Below, in pieces: positions 8,934 through 17,191 of a stretch of 64,000 bases of DNA (the first letter of the stretch is position 1; the number at the start of each line of letters is the position of its first letter). The translations under genes and the position numbers were made by a program. The notes below the pieces were generated by a model. The model did no database searches and had not been told where the DNA came from. It saw nothing but the letters and a program-made list of their open reading frames with translations. This stretch comes from Brevibacillus borstelensis. Lineage in GTDB: Bacteria > Bacillota > Bacilli > Brevibacillales > Brevibacillaceae. The stretch covers positions 186,001-250,000 of the forward strand of contig NZ_RHHO01000033.1 of assembly GCF_003710865.1 (NCBI RefSeq). The letters are read 5' to 3'.

Positions 8934-10241
8934 TTAGCTAGGCGCGATCAGCCGGTACACTTTTCGCGGCCGTCCGCGGCTGGCCGGCGCTTCTTCTCCG
9001 GTAAGCTCGGCGAGGCCGTTTTTCTCCAGATCGCTTAAAATGCGGCGGGCATTGCGCTGCGTCATCCCCAGCCATTCCGCCGCCTCAACGGCACTGATGC
9101 AATTCTGGCCCAAATTTTTTTGTACGGAGAGGAGCTTGTTGTAGGTCGTGATCGTGACGCCGGCCTTGCGCAGCAGTTGGCTCATTTCCTTGTTCTCCGT
9201 CCGGTATTGATAAGTGATGCTGTCCGGGGTGTAGAGGGGGCCTTCCATCACTCCCTCGTCATTGACGAGGATCGCGTTGGAGACACCTGTCTGTTTGGCG
9301 TGGAGCAGCGCGAGCTGGGCATTTTTTTCCGCGGCAAGAGCAGTGGCGCCGAAGCCGACACCGATGTGCGTAGGCAGATCGGCGATGAGCCAGATTCGCT
9401 CCATCAGGGCAGACGGGGGAAATGTCCGGTTGTCCTCAAACGAGCCCCGGGTAGAGAAGACCAGATGCTTTCCGTTCCCCAGAGGCACGACGGCACCCGC
9501 CTGCGCTTCGACGTAATCGAGAATGGTTTCCTGCAGCTTCAGCTCCAGGCGATGAACCTCGTAAATTCCTTTGTTCTCGCCGATCAGCTTGTCCAGGCCG
9601 TCGACCACCACCATTTGAACGGCGATTTGCGACTTTTTGAAGTGCAGCGCTTCTCCTTCCTGGCTGGCCATGTCCAGCATCGTGCGGATCGCCACCCGGT
9701 CGTGAGTGATCCGGTACACAGGGATTTCCCTTGCCTTTAATTCATCATAGACAGAGCTGATGCAGGTAGCGCAGGCGTCGACCTTTCCTTGGGAATAAAG
9801 TCCCGTATGAAAGGCGATCAGCTCCATGGAAGGCATGAAGCCGGAATAGGAGAGCAGATGCAGCTGGTCACAGGGAAGGCCGAGATCGGCGCACATTTCC
9901 CGGAACGCCTCTGCTGAAATGGTATCAAAGCTGACGCGCTCCAGACGTCGATGGTCCCGGTACACCAGCTCAAGCAAGACTCTCGTCAGACTCGAGCCCT
10001 GGAGCTGGGGAAAGAACGCCTTTTGCTTGCGGATCTGCTCTTTGGCGATCGCGTAAGGGGCCTGGCCCGAAAACAGCCAAATATCGACCGAGTCAGCCGC
10101 AGCATGGACGATTCCGCTCGCTTCTGCGGCATTTTGATAGACATAAGGAATGAACTGCATGCGGTCCTTGTACTCTTCACCGACTTCGCAGATGAGTCGG
10201 ACGGAATCCCGGGGGCCGACAACCCCGACTCGGCTCATCAT
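8934..10241 (-). CDS. Winged-helix transcriptional regulator with large N-terminal sensor domain
   Basis: Protein of 435 aa. The C-terminal 75 residues form a winged helix (AEWLGMTQRNARRILSDLEK, then an SRGRPRKVYRL wing). The N-terminal 350 residues have no family I can name with certainty; the middle part (around GVGFGATALAAEKNAQLAL) recalls a degenerate nucleotide-cyclase/GGDEF-like fold and may bind a small ligand. The start overlaps the amidohydrolase stop as ATGATG. Its position between two M20 peptidase genes and opposite a divergent peptidase/dipeptide-importer operon suggests it controls both. Candidate operators are the AGGAAT repeats at 11566-11586 and 11711-11730. Confidence 0.75.
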   Translation of the reverse strand: MMSRVGVVGPRDSVRLICEVGEEYKDRMQFIPYVYQNAAEASGIVHAAADSVDIWLFSGQAPYAIAKEQIRKQKAFFPQLQGSSLTRVLLELVYRDHRRLERVSFDTISAEAFREMCADLGLPCDQLHLLSYSGFMPSMELIAFHTGLYSQGKVDACATCISSVYDELKAREIPVYRITHDRVAIRTMLDMASQEGEALHFKKSQIAVQMVVVDGLDKLIGENKGIYEVHRLELKLQETILDYVEAQAGAVVPLGNGKHLVFSTRGSFEDNRTFPPSALMERIWLIADLPTHIGVGFGATALAAEKNAQLALLHAKQTGVSNAILVNDEGVMEGPLYTPDSITYQYRTENKEMSQLLRKAGVTITTYNKLLSVQKNLGQNCISAVEAAEWLGMTQRNARRILSDLEKNGLAELTGEEAPASRGRPRKVYRLIAPS

Positions 10242-11539
10242 GACTCATGGGCGCACAGGGCGCAAAGCGCAAGCGTTTTCACGGCGATGGGCAAAACCTT
10301 CTCGTCGATGTCGAAGCGCTCGTTGTGATGGCCGGCAGCCAGCGTCGTTCCGAATGCCAGATAGGAAGCGAGACCGCCTTTTGCCTGGACTCGTTCCATC
10401 ATGTAGGTGGCGTCCTCCGAACCGGATGTCTGGAACTGATCTACTACAGATACAACCTCGGCTACTTTTTCGGCCTGGCTGCGGATAAACGGGAGCAGCT
10501 CGGGACTGGGGGCACATTGGTTTGCTTTCCCTACGATCCGGACATTCGACTCGACTCCGTACATCGCGGCGGCACCCTCGATGATCTCCATCGCGCGGGC
10601 GAGCGTATATTCATTCACCTCGCTCGTCTCTCCGCGCGTTTCCAGCTTGAAGAAGGCGTGATGGGGAATGATGTTGCGGCCGCTGCCGGCATGCAGGACG
10701 CCCACGTTGACACGTGAGTTGCCGCCGCTGTGCCTCGCGATCGAGTGAAGGTTCAGGACGGCAGAGGCGGCAGCGAGCAGGGCGTTTTTCCCGTCTTCGG
10801 GATGGCCTCCGGCATGCGATGCCACTCCGGTATAGGTGACATCAACCTTCGTCGTAGCCAGGTAGCCGCTGGTTCCGCAGGCTACCTCGCCGAGCGGCAC
10901 GCCGATGCCGATATGGCAGGCAAAAAAGCGGTCGACATCGTCGACAACGCCTGCATCCACCATCGATTTGGCTCCCCGGACGCCTTCTTCCGCCGGCTGG
11001 AAGATCAGCTTGATTTTGCCTTGAAGCTCATCCTTTAGCTGACTGAGAACATAGGCCAGCCCCAGCCCGATGGTCGTGTGGGCATCATGACCGCAGGCGT
11101 GCATCATGACAGGGTTGACCGAAGCGAAGCCTTCTGCCGCAGGAATGTGATCGGGCGCATCCGATTCCTGCAGGTCCAGCGCGTCCATATCGACGCGAAA
11201 AGCGACCGTGGGCCCGGGGCGGCCTGTGTCGAGAATGCCGACGACTCCGGTGAACCCCCCGGAAAAATGCGGAAGCCATTTGGCGATGGCTCCTTGCTCT
11301 CGGGCACGCTGCTCCTGCTGAGCCAGAAATGACTCGTCAGGCACGCCCATTCTTCCCTCTGGATGGATGACCTCCGGGCCGGCTTTTACTTCATAGCCCC
11401 AACCGGACAAGCGGTCGGCAACAATGCTGGCCGTGCGGAACTCCACCCAGCCCGATTCAGCGTACTTGTGAAAGTCGCGGCGCCAGCTCAAGAGTGTGGG
11501 AAATAACTCTTCTACCAGTCTGTTTACACCTTCAACCAT
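10238..11539 (-). CDS. M20D amidohydrolase, p-aminobenzoyl-glutamate hydrolase (AbgA)-like
   Basis: Protein of 433 aa, close to the length of E. coli AbgA. M20D markers are seen: RRDFHKYAESGW at the N-terminus, FRVDMDALDLQESD, the metal ligands in MHACGHDAHTT, FQPAEEG with the catalytic Glu, and a terminal GHHNERFDIDE. It has the insert between the first strand and RVDMDA (about residues 55-100) that separates AbgA-type proteins from plain aminoacylases, which is why AbgA is preferred. It probably hydrolyses an amide-linked glutamate or other N-acyl amino acid. It is the first gene of the minus-strand operon and divergent from the gene at 11758. Confidence 0.82.
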   Translation of the reverse strand: MVEGVNRLVEELFPTLLSWRRDFHKYAESGWVEFRTASIVADRLSGWGYEVKAGPEVIHPEGRMGVPDESFLAQQEQRAREQGAIAKWLPHFSGGFTGVVGILDTGRPGPTVAFRVDMDALDLQESDAPDHIPAAEGFASVNPVMMHACGHDAHTTIGLGLAYVLSQLKDELQGKIKLIFQPAEEGVRGAKSMVDAGVVDDVDRFFACHIGIGVPLGEVACGTSGYLATTKVDVTYTGVASHAGGHPEDGKNALLAAASAVLNLHSIARHSGGNSRVNVGVLHAGSGRNIIPHHAFFKLETRGETSEVNEYTLARAMEIIEGAAAMYGVESNVRIVGKANQCAPSPELLPFIRSQAEKVAEVVSVVDQFQTSGSEDATYMMERVQAKGGLASYLAFGTTLAAGHHNERFDIDEKVLPIAVKTLALCALCAHES

Positions 11540-11565
11540 ATGCGTCTCCTTTTTGCGGCGTGCTA

Positions 11566-11586
11566 TTTTAGGAATAATTTAGGAAT
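11566..11586 (+). promoter_or_regulatory. Direct repeats TTTAGGAAT, 11-bp period (candidate operator, left)
   Basis: Two copies of TTTAGGAAT spaced 11 bases apart lie 27-47 bases upstream of the amidohydrolase start. A second pair lies at 11711-11730. One helical turn between copies suggests cooperative protein binding on one DNA face. Confidence 0.45.
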
Positions 11587-11675
11587 TACTCCTTAATTCA
11601 AATGAATTTCTCTGCTGGAAATGAAAATCCTTCCAGTAAATTTTATTTTATTAGAACAATTTAGAATATTTTGAG

Positions 11676-11704
11676 TTGACACAAAGCTGAACCGACCCTA
11701 TAGT
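11676..11704 (+). promoter_or_regulatory. Sigma-A promoter of the peptidase/dipeptide-importer operon
   Basis: TTGACA (11676-11681), 17-base spacer, TATAGT (11699-11704). It lies 54 bases before the GTG of the first peptidase gene, in the AT-rich divergent region. The downstream AGGAAT repeats overlap the expected start of transcription. Confidence 0.8.
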
Positions 11705-11710
11705 TTTTAA

Positions 11711-11730
11711 TTAAGGAATCTTAAAGGAAT
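11711..11730 (+). promoter_or_regulatory. Direct repeats TTAAGGAAT/TTAAAGGAAT, 11-bp period (candidate operator, right)
   Basis: Two AAGGAAT copies 11 bases apart lie just downstream of the TATAGT box, where a bound protein would block transcription. They match the pair at 11566-11586 on the other side of the promoter. Confidence 0.45.
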
Positions 11731-11757
11731 ATTTCCAAAAAGAAGGAGGAGAGATAG

Positions 11758-13107
11758 GTGCAGGACGTCTTTTCCTACATCGAACAAAACCGGGAGACTT
11801 ACATTGGCTGGCTGCAAGACATCTGCAAGCAACCGAGCGTGGCGGCGCAAAACCGCGGCATGAAGGAAACCGCTGATATGGTGGAACGTTTCGTCCGCGA
11901 GATCGGCGGAGAGGCGGAGCAATTGGAAACGTCCGGCTATCCGGTCGTCTTTGGACAATTCAAGGGCGAGAGCGAACGGATTTTGTCCTTTTACAACCAT
12001 TACGATGTCCAGCCGGAAGATCCGCTCGATTTATGGCATTCACCGCCTTTTGGCGCGGAAATCCGGGATGGGTACATGTATGCGCGGGGAGTGGCGGACA
12101 ACAAGGGCAATCTGATGGCCCGCCTGGCTGCCGTCCACGCTTGCCTCCAGGTACGGGGCAAGCTGCCTGTAGGAGTCAAGTTCATCGTCGAGGGCGAGGA
12201 AGAGATCGGCAGCGTGCATCTGGAGGAATTCGTGGAAAAGTACGCGGACCGGATCGGAGCCGACGGTTGCGTCTGGGAGTTTGGCTATAAAAACGCTGAC
12301 GGACGGCCGCAGATCAGCCTCGGGGTAAAAGGGATGTGCTATGTGGAGCTGATTTGCCGGGGAGCCAACACCGACCTGCACTCCGCCAATGCGGCGATAA
12401 TCGAAAACCCCGCCTGGCACCTGCTCTGGGCCTTGAACACGCTGAAGGGACCGGATGAGCGTATCCGCATCGAAGGCTTTTATGACAAGGTTGCGAGTCT
12501 GAGCGATGACGACCAGCTCATGCTGGAGCAAATGATTTACAACGAGGAAGACACGCTGGAAAAGCTGGGGCTGAAGTCCTTCCTGCTGGACCTGAAAGGA
12601 ATTCCGCTCAAGGAAAAGCTGATCTTCCAGCCTACTTGTACCGTTTGCGGCATCGTCTCCGGCTATATCGGCCAAGGCTCCAAGACGGTCCTGCCGGCAG
12701 AGGCGAGGGTAAAGCTCGATTTCCGGCTCGTACCCGATCAGGACCCGCACGAAATACTCGCACTTTTGCGCAAGCATTTGGATGAGCACGGATTTTCGGA
12801 CATCGAGATCCAGTCGTTCACGCTGGAGCATCCGGCCCGTACGCCGCTGAACAATCCGCTGACCCGCGCTGTCGTGAATACCTCCAAGCAGATTTACGGA
12901 ATGGAACCGACCATCATGCCGATGTCGCCGGGAACAGGCCCGATGTACATTCTCTGCCAGCATCTCGGCATTCCCGCCGTATCAGTCGGCGTCGGCCACT
13001 TCGCCTCCAACAACCACGCTCCAAACGAAAATATCAGCATCGATGACTACATACAGGGGATCAAGCATATCGCCGCGATTCTAGAAGAGTTTGCGAAGGA
13101 AGTGTAG
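11758..13107 (+). CDS. M20-family dipeptidase
   Basis: Dizinc peptidase of 449 aa starting at GTG, 5-10 bases after an AAGGAGGAG site. Signatures: YNHYDVQP (first metal ligand; the usual GHxD is NHYD, as in the CNDP/PepV-like M20 branch), YARGVADNKGN, and the EGEEEIGS catalytic glutamate motif. The long middle domain resembles the lid of the dipeptidase branch. A late ASNNHAPNE carries the C-terminal His ligand. First gene of an operon leading into the dipeptide ABC importer, so the likely role is intracellular cleavage of imported dipeptides. Confidence 0.85.
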   Translation: MQDVFSYIEQNRETYIGWLQDICKQPSVAAQNRGMKETADMVERFVREIGGEAEQLETSGYPVVFGQFKGESERILSFYNHYDVQPEDPLDLWHSPPFGAEIRDGYMYARGVADNKGNLMARLAAVHACLQVRGKLPVGVKFIVEGEEEIGSVHLEEFVEKYADRIGADGCVWEFGYKNADGRPQISLGVKGMCYVELICRGANTDLHSANAAIIENPAWHLLWALNTLKGPDERIRIEGFYDKVASLSDDDQLMLEQMIYNEEDTLEKLGLKSFLLDLKGIPLKEKLIFQPTCTVCGIVSGYIGQGSKTVLPAEARVKLDFRLVPDQDPHEILALLRKHLDEHGFSDIEIQSFTLEHPARTPLNNPLTRAVVNTSKQIYGMEPTIMPMSPGTGPMYILCQHLGIPAVSVGVGHFASNNHAPNENISIDDYIQGIKHIAAILEEFAKEV

Positions 13108-13133
13108 CAAGGAACAAGGAACAAGGAGGTAGC

Positions 13134-13313
13134 GTGAAAGTAAATCGAAGTGCCGTATGTATCGGAAATACCGGAAGTATCGGAAATACCGGAAGTACCG
13201 GAAATACCGGAAATACCGGAAATACCGGAAGTACCGGAAATACCGGAAGTACCGGAAATACCACATATCCACAAGAGCAACAAGCGCAGCAGGAGGCGAA
13301 AACAACGCAGTAA
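13134..13313 (+). CDS. Small collagen-like Gly-X-Thr repeat peptide (59 aa, tentative)
   Basis: A GTG codon follows an AAGGAGGT ribosome binding site (13123-13130) at short spacing. The frame gives a short head (MKVNRSAVCI), then eleven uninterrupted G-X-T/I triplets (GNT, GSI, GST), then a Gln-rich tail ending KTTQ. Gly-X-Thr tracts are a hallmark of bacterial collagen-like proteins such as spore-surface BclA relatives, but here the protein is tiny and has no signal or trimerisation domain. It ends 22 bases before the next peptidase ATG. The other two frames of the same repeat are also open, so translation of this frame rests on the ribosome binding site alone. It may be a chance product of a minisatellite. 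Confidence 0.4.
   Translation: MKVNRSAVCIGNTGSIGNTGSTGNTGNTGNTGSTGNTGSTGNTTYPQEQQAQQEAKTTQ
13162..13260 (+). repeat. 9-bp minisatellite, 11 units
   Basis: Eleven tandem 9-base units of CCGGAAATA or CCGGAAGTA (two begin TCGG), with one degenerate unit just before (13153-13161). No spacer or dyad structure of CRISPR type. The unit is a multiple of three, so all three forward frames stay open through it; this explains the long spurious N-terminal extension of the next gene in another frame. Confidence 0.92.
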
Positions 13314-13335
13314 CGAAAAAGGAGGCGTTCGTCAT

Positions 13336-14538
13336 ATGGGCCAAACACCCGCTTTGTACCAAATCTCCGAGATTCTTGCCAAAGCAAGCGTCTTGAGAGA
13401 GCAAATCGTGGCGTGGCGGCGGGACTTTCATCAAAATCCCGAGCTCAGCTTTGAAGAGAAGCGCACCTCGGATATTGTCGCAAGCCACCTGGAGAAGCTG
13501 GGGCTGGAAGTAAAGCGAGGCCTTGGCAGGACAGGCGTTGTCGGAATTTTGCGAGGAAAGCAGCCGGGAGCGACGATTGGCCTGCGGGCTGATATGGACG
13601 CCTTGCCGATACACGATCAGAAAGACGTCGCGTACCGCTCCACGGTAGACGGCAAAATGCACGCCTGCGGCCATGACGCCCACACCAGCATGTTGATGGG
13701 AGCAGCGCAGTTCCTCAGTCAAGTGGAGCGGCCGGAAAAGGGAAATGTCGTCTTCGTGTTTCAGCCGGCCGAGGAGGGAGGCGGCGGCGCCCAGGTCATG
13801 ATCGAGGACGGGTTGCTTCGGGAGACAGGCATTCAGGCGATGGCCGGACTGCACGTCTTTCCGGGGGTGCCTGTGGGCCGAGTGACTGCTGTCAGAGGCG
13901 TAGGCTGTGCTGCTGCAGACACGATCCACATCCGGGTCATCGGCCTCGGCGGACACGCGGCGCATCCGCATCTGGCAGTCGACTCCGTCGCTGTGACTGC
14001 AGAGGTCATCTCGGCGCTGCAGCAGATCGCCAGCCGCCATGTGGACCCGCTCGATCCGATCGTCATTACAATCGGCAAGATTCAGGGAGGGACGGCGAGC
14101 AATGTGATCGCCCCGGAGGTAGAGCTTTTCGGAACAGTCCGCACGCTGAATCCGGCGCTTCGGGAACAGATGCCGGAGCGGATCGAGAAAGTGATCGCCG
14201 GCGTTACCCAAGCCTTCGGAGCGACCTATGCGTTTGATTACGAGTTCGGGTACCCGTCGATTTTAAATGACGACGGCATGGTGGATCTCTTGCTCAAAAC
14301 GTCCGATGACGTTCTGGGACAGGGCAAGTATCAGCTCGTGAAGCCGTCCATGGGTGGAGAAGACTTTTCCTACTACACCCATCATGTGCCGGGCGTATTC
14401 TTCCGCCTGGGTGTGGGCAACGAAGACAAGCGCACTCAATATCCACTGCATCACCCGCTGTTCGACATCGATGAAGACGCGCTTCCGATCGGCGTCGCCA
14501 TGCTGTCGGCGTTTGCCTTGAATTACTTGAGGCAATAG
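13336..14538 (+). CDS. M20D amidohydrolase (N-acyl-amino-acid/hippurate hydrolase-like)
   Basis: Protein of 400 aa. The frame opens farther upstream through the minisatellite, but the ATG at 13336 has an AAAAAGGAGG site 7-10 bases before it and starts where family members do. M20D motifs: RRDFHQNPELSFEE, GLRADMDALPI, MHACGHDAHTSML, FQPAEEGGGGA, SMGGEDFSYY and the final LHHPLFDIDEDAL. It should release an acyl group from N-acyl amino acids, or act on related amides, in the cytoplasm. Second established enzyme gene of the operon, 41 bases before the dipeptide-binding lipoprotein gene. Confidence 0.9.
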   Translation: MGQTPALYQISEILAKASVLREQIVAWRRDFHQNPELSFEEKRTSDIVASHLEKLGLEVKRGLGRTGVVGILRGKQPGATIGLRADMDALPIHDQKDVAYRSTVDGKMHACGHDAHTSMLMGAAQFLSQVERPEKGNVVFVFQPAEEGGGGAQVMIEDGLLRETGIQAMAGLHVFPGVPVGRVTAVRGVGCAAADTIHIRVIGLGGHAAHPHLAVDSVAVTAEVISALQQIASRHVDPLDPIVITIGKIQGGTASNVIAPEVELFGTVRTLNPALREQMPERIEKVIAGVTQAFGATYAFDYEFGYPSILNDDGMVDLLLKTSDDVLGQGKYQLVKPSMGGEDFSYYTHHVPGVFFRLGVGNEDKRTQYPLHHPLFDIDEDALPIGVAMLSAFALNYLRQ

Positions 14539-14579
14539 GCGGGAGCCACTTCAGAGTATCCATAAGGGGGAAACCAGAC

Positions 14580-16157
14580 ATGAAAAAACGGATTGCAGGC
14601 TTTGGTCTTGCAGCGATCCTTGCCCTGTCAGCGGCCCTGGTCGGCTGCAGCAGCCAATCTGGCGCGCCGGCTCAACCGTCCGGGAACAAGGAAACGGCAC
14701 AGCCCGCTGGACAGAACGGAGAAAAAGTGCTGACGATTGCCAGCGGCAGCGACATCGTCACTTTTGATATTCACGATCACAACAACACGTCGACGGAAGC
14801 TGTGCACGTCAATATGTTCGATTATCTGGTGCGAAAGGACGCCCAGCAAAAGGTGCAGCCCGACCTTGCGACCGAGTGGGAGACGGTAAACGACACGACC
14901 TGGCGCTTCAAGCTGCGTCAAGGCGTAAAATTCCACAACGGCGACGAGTTCACCGCCGAGGACGTCAAGTTCACGCTGGAGCGTGTAGCCACGGACAACA
15001 AGCTGCTGGAGTACGGAAACTACAAGCAAATCAAAGAAGTGAAAGTAATCGACCCGCATACGGTTGAAATCATCACCCACGCGCCGGAACCGGTCCTGCT
15101 GAACCGTCTGTCCAGGCTCGGCTCCGGCATCCTCCCATCCAAGTACATCAAGGAAAAGGGCTGGGACGAATTCCTGAAAAACCCGGTGGGAACAGGCCCG
15201 TACAAGCTGGGAAAATGGGTGCGTGACGATCGCCTGACGCTGGTGAAAAACGATGAGTACTTCGGCGAAAAGCCGAAATGGGACAAGGTCGTTTTCCGTT
15301 CCATCCCGGAAGATGCGACCCGTGTCGCGGAACTGCTGACAGGCGGCGTCGATATTGCCGTAAACATCCCGCCGAGCGATCTGCAGCGCATCAAGGACAA
15401 CGACGGCACCGACACGAAGCAAGGACCGACCCAGCGCGTCATGCAGCTCACCCTGCGGCTGACGCCGGGAACGGTCACCGAGAATCCGAAGGTGCGTGAA
15501 GCTATTGATTTGGCTATCGACAAGCAGGCGATCGTCGACAACATCCTCGCCGGCGGAGGCGTGCCGACCCGCACCCGCGTGACTCCGGGAAACTTTGGCA
15601 CCAATCTCGACCTGTACAACAAGACGCTCTACGATCCGGAAAAGGCGAAGCAGCTTTTGGCGGAAGCCGGCTATCCAAACGGTCTGGAGCTGACGCTGAA
15701 TGCGACGAGCGGCCGTTACCTGAAAGACAAGGAAACGGCAGAGCTGATCCAGGCGATGCTGGCCGAGGTGGGAATCAACGCCAAGCTGGAGCTGCTGGAG
15801 TGGAGCAAGTTCAACGAAAAGTACAAAGCGAAAAAATTTGATGAAGTGTTCATGATCGCCTACGGAAACTCCATGTTTGACGCGTCTTTGGCGTTTGACC
15901 GTTTGACTACGGAGCGGTCCAAGGGCGAGTCGGATTACAGCAACCCGGAGCTGGACAAGCTTCTGGCGGACGGAGAGAAGAACATGAACATGGAAGAGCG
16001 TGAAAAGCAGTATAAACAAGCGCAGGAAATCATCGCGGAAGAACGCCCGCACATTTATTTGTACCAAATGAATGCCAACTACGGTGTGAGCGACCGCATC
16101 AACTTTGAACCGCGTTTGGACGAAATGCTGTTCGTCGATGAAATTACACTGAAATAA
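14580..16157 (+). CDS. dppA: Dipeptide/oligopeptide ABC transporter substrate-binding lipoprotein (DppA/OppA-like)
   Basis: Extracellular solute-binding protein family 5, 525 aa. The lipoprotein signal is MKKRIAGFGLAAIL... with lipobox LVGC, so Cys22 would carry the lipid anchor, followed by a Ser/Gln/Pro linker. The family motif around LATEWETVNDTTWRFKLRQG and HNGDEFTAEDVKFTLER is clear. It captures peptides at the membrane outer face and hands them to the permease pair encoded next. A GGGG-type ribosome binding site precedes the ATG. A 110-base gap containing a terminator-like hairpin separates it from the permeases, which would fit higher expression of the binding protein. The exact ligand is not determinable. 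Confidence 0.9.
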   Translation: MKKRIAGFGLAAILALSAALVGCSSQSGAPAQPSGNKETAQPAGQNGEKVLTIASGSDIVTFDIHDHNNTSTEAVHVNMFDYLVRKDAQQKVQPDLATEWETVNDTTWRFKLRQGVKFHNGDEFTAEDVKFTLERVATDNKLLEYGNYKQIKEVKVIDPHTVEIITHAPEPVLLNRLSRLGSGILPSKYIKEKGWDEFLKNPVGTGPYKLGKWVRDDRLTLVKNDEYFGEKPKWDKVVFRSIPEDATRVAELLTGGVDIAVNIPPSDLQRIKDNDGTDTKQGPTQRVMQLTLRLTPGTVTENPKVREAIDLAIDKQAIVDNILAGGGVPTRTRVTPGNFGTNLDLYNKTLYDPEKAKQLLAEAGYPNGLELTLNATSGRYLKDKETAELIQAMLAEVGINAKLELLEWSKFNEKYKAKKFDEVFMIAYGNSMFDASLAFDRLTTERSKGESDYSNPELDKLLADGEKNMNMEEREKQYKQAQEIIAEERPHIYLYQMNANYGVSDRINFEPRLDEMLFVDEITLK

Positions 16158-16175
16158 GAAAAAGGTGCAGCGAAT

Positions 16176-16200
16176 GGGGTCTCCACTGGCGAGGCCCCTT
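16176..16200 (+). terminator. Hairpin between binding-protein and permease genes (partial terminator)
   Basis: An 8-bp stem with one G-T pair (16176-16183 with 16191-16198) is followed by only a short T-poor tail. It probably acts as an mRNA 3' stabiliser or leaky terminator that raises the binding-protein to permease ratio. Confidence 0.45.
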
Positions 16201-16267
16201 CCTGTTCCATGACCGATAGCTTGATGAACCTGTTTAGCAACTCGCAAATGTTTCGGGAGGTGACACC

Positions 16268-17185
16268 GTGAGACAGTATTTGTTGAAGTCGATTCTGCAG
16301 ATTGTTCCCGTGCTTTTTCTGATCTCGATCATCGTCTTCGTGCTGGTGTACGTTACCGGAGACCCGGTGTCTCTGATGCTGTCCGATACGGCGACGGACG
16401 AGGATCGGGAAATCCTGATCGCTGCGCTGGGGTTGGATCAGCCGATGCACATCCAGTATTTCCGCTTTCTCGGCAACATGCTGCAGGGGGACTTCGGCAC
16501 ATCTTTCCGCTATGACATGCCCGCCCTGCCGATTGTTTTGGAGCGTCTGCCGGCAACCTTTGAACTGGCGATTGCAGCCATGATCGTCGCCACGGTGATC
16601 TCGATTCCGCTGGGCATTCTGTCCGCGACCAAGCGAAATTCCTTTTTGGACATTTTCGTTTCAGGCGCTTCCGTATTGGGCAAGGCAATGCCGCATTTTT
16701 GGCTGGGAATCATGCTGATCCTGTTGTTCGCCGTCGAGTGGAAGACCTTGCCGGTATCGGGAAGGGGTTCATGGGACCATTTGATCCTGCCTGCCTTTAC
16801 ACTCGGGACGGGAATTGCTGCGGAGATGACCCGCCTGATTCGTTCCAGCATGCTGGAAATTTTGGGGCAGGACTACATTCGCACAGCGAGAAGCAAGGGG
16901 CTGATCGAAACCATTGTCGTGTACAAGCACGCCCTGCGAAATTCGCTTATCCCCGTAGTGACCATCATGGCTTTGCAAACCTCTACCCTGATCGGCGGCA
17001 CGCTGATTACGGAGACGATCTTTTCCTGGCCGGGAATGGGACAGCTAATCATTCAGGCAGTGAATACCCGCGATATGGCCATCGTCCAGGCCGCTGTTTT
17101 TGTCGTCGCCTTTTTGGTCATCGTCAGCAACATCCTGGCAGACATTTTATACCGCGTGTTGGACCCGCGCATCAAGTACAACTAA
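16268..17185 (+). CDS. dppB: Dipeptide ABC transporter permease DppB
   Basis: Membrane permease of 305 aa with six expected helices and the long extracytoplasmic loop after helix 1 typical of DppB/OppB (SLMLSDTATDEDREILIAAL). The EAA-like loop reads RTARSKGLIETIVVYKHALR near residues 201-220. The start is GTG behind a GGGAGGTGAC ribosome binding site. It pairs with the next gene product to form the peptide channel. Confidence 0.93.
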   Translation: MRQYLLKSILQIVPVLFLISIIVFVLVYVTGDPVSLMLSDTATDEDREILIAALGLDQPMHIQYFRFLGNMLQGDFGTSFRYDMPALPIVLERLPATFELAIAAMIVATVISIPLGILSATKRNSFLDIFVSGASVLGKAMPHFWLGIMLILLFAVEWKTLPVSGRGSWDHLILPAFTLGTGIAAEMTRLIRSSMLEILGQDYIRTARSKGLIETIVVYKHALRNSLIPVVTIMALQTSTLIGGTLITETIFSWPGMGQLIIQAVNTRDMAIVQAAVFVVAFLVIVSNILADILYRVLDPRIKYN

Positions 17186-17191
17186 ACGGAG

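Noticed and set aside
12040..12963. 307-codon antisense frame inside the M20 dipeptidase gene
   Set aside because: Shadow of the strongly supported plus-strand peptidase; no start signal and no recognisable family.
13162..13260. Repeat array considered as CRISPR
   Set aside because: Units are only 9 bases and directly adjoining, with no spacers and no cas genes.
13150..13335. N-terminal extension of the M20D amidohydrolase through the minisatellite (Glu-Ile-Pro repeats)
   Set aside because: The ATG at 13336 has a proper ribosome binding site and matches the family start; the extension begins at a GTG without a site.
14628..16247. Open 539-codon frame antisense to the dipeptide-binding protein gene
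   Set aside because: It mirrors the codon bias of the plus-strand gene, has no ribosome binding site or domain, and spans the well-supported DppA-like gene and the following gap.
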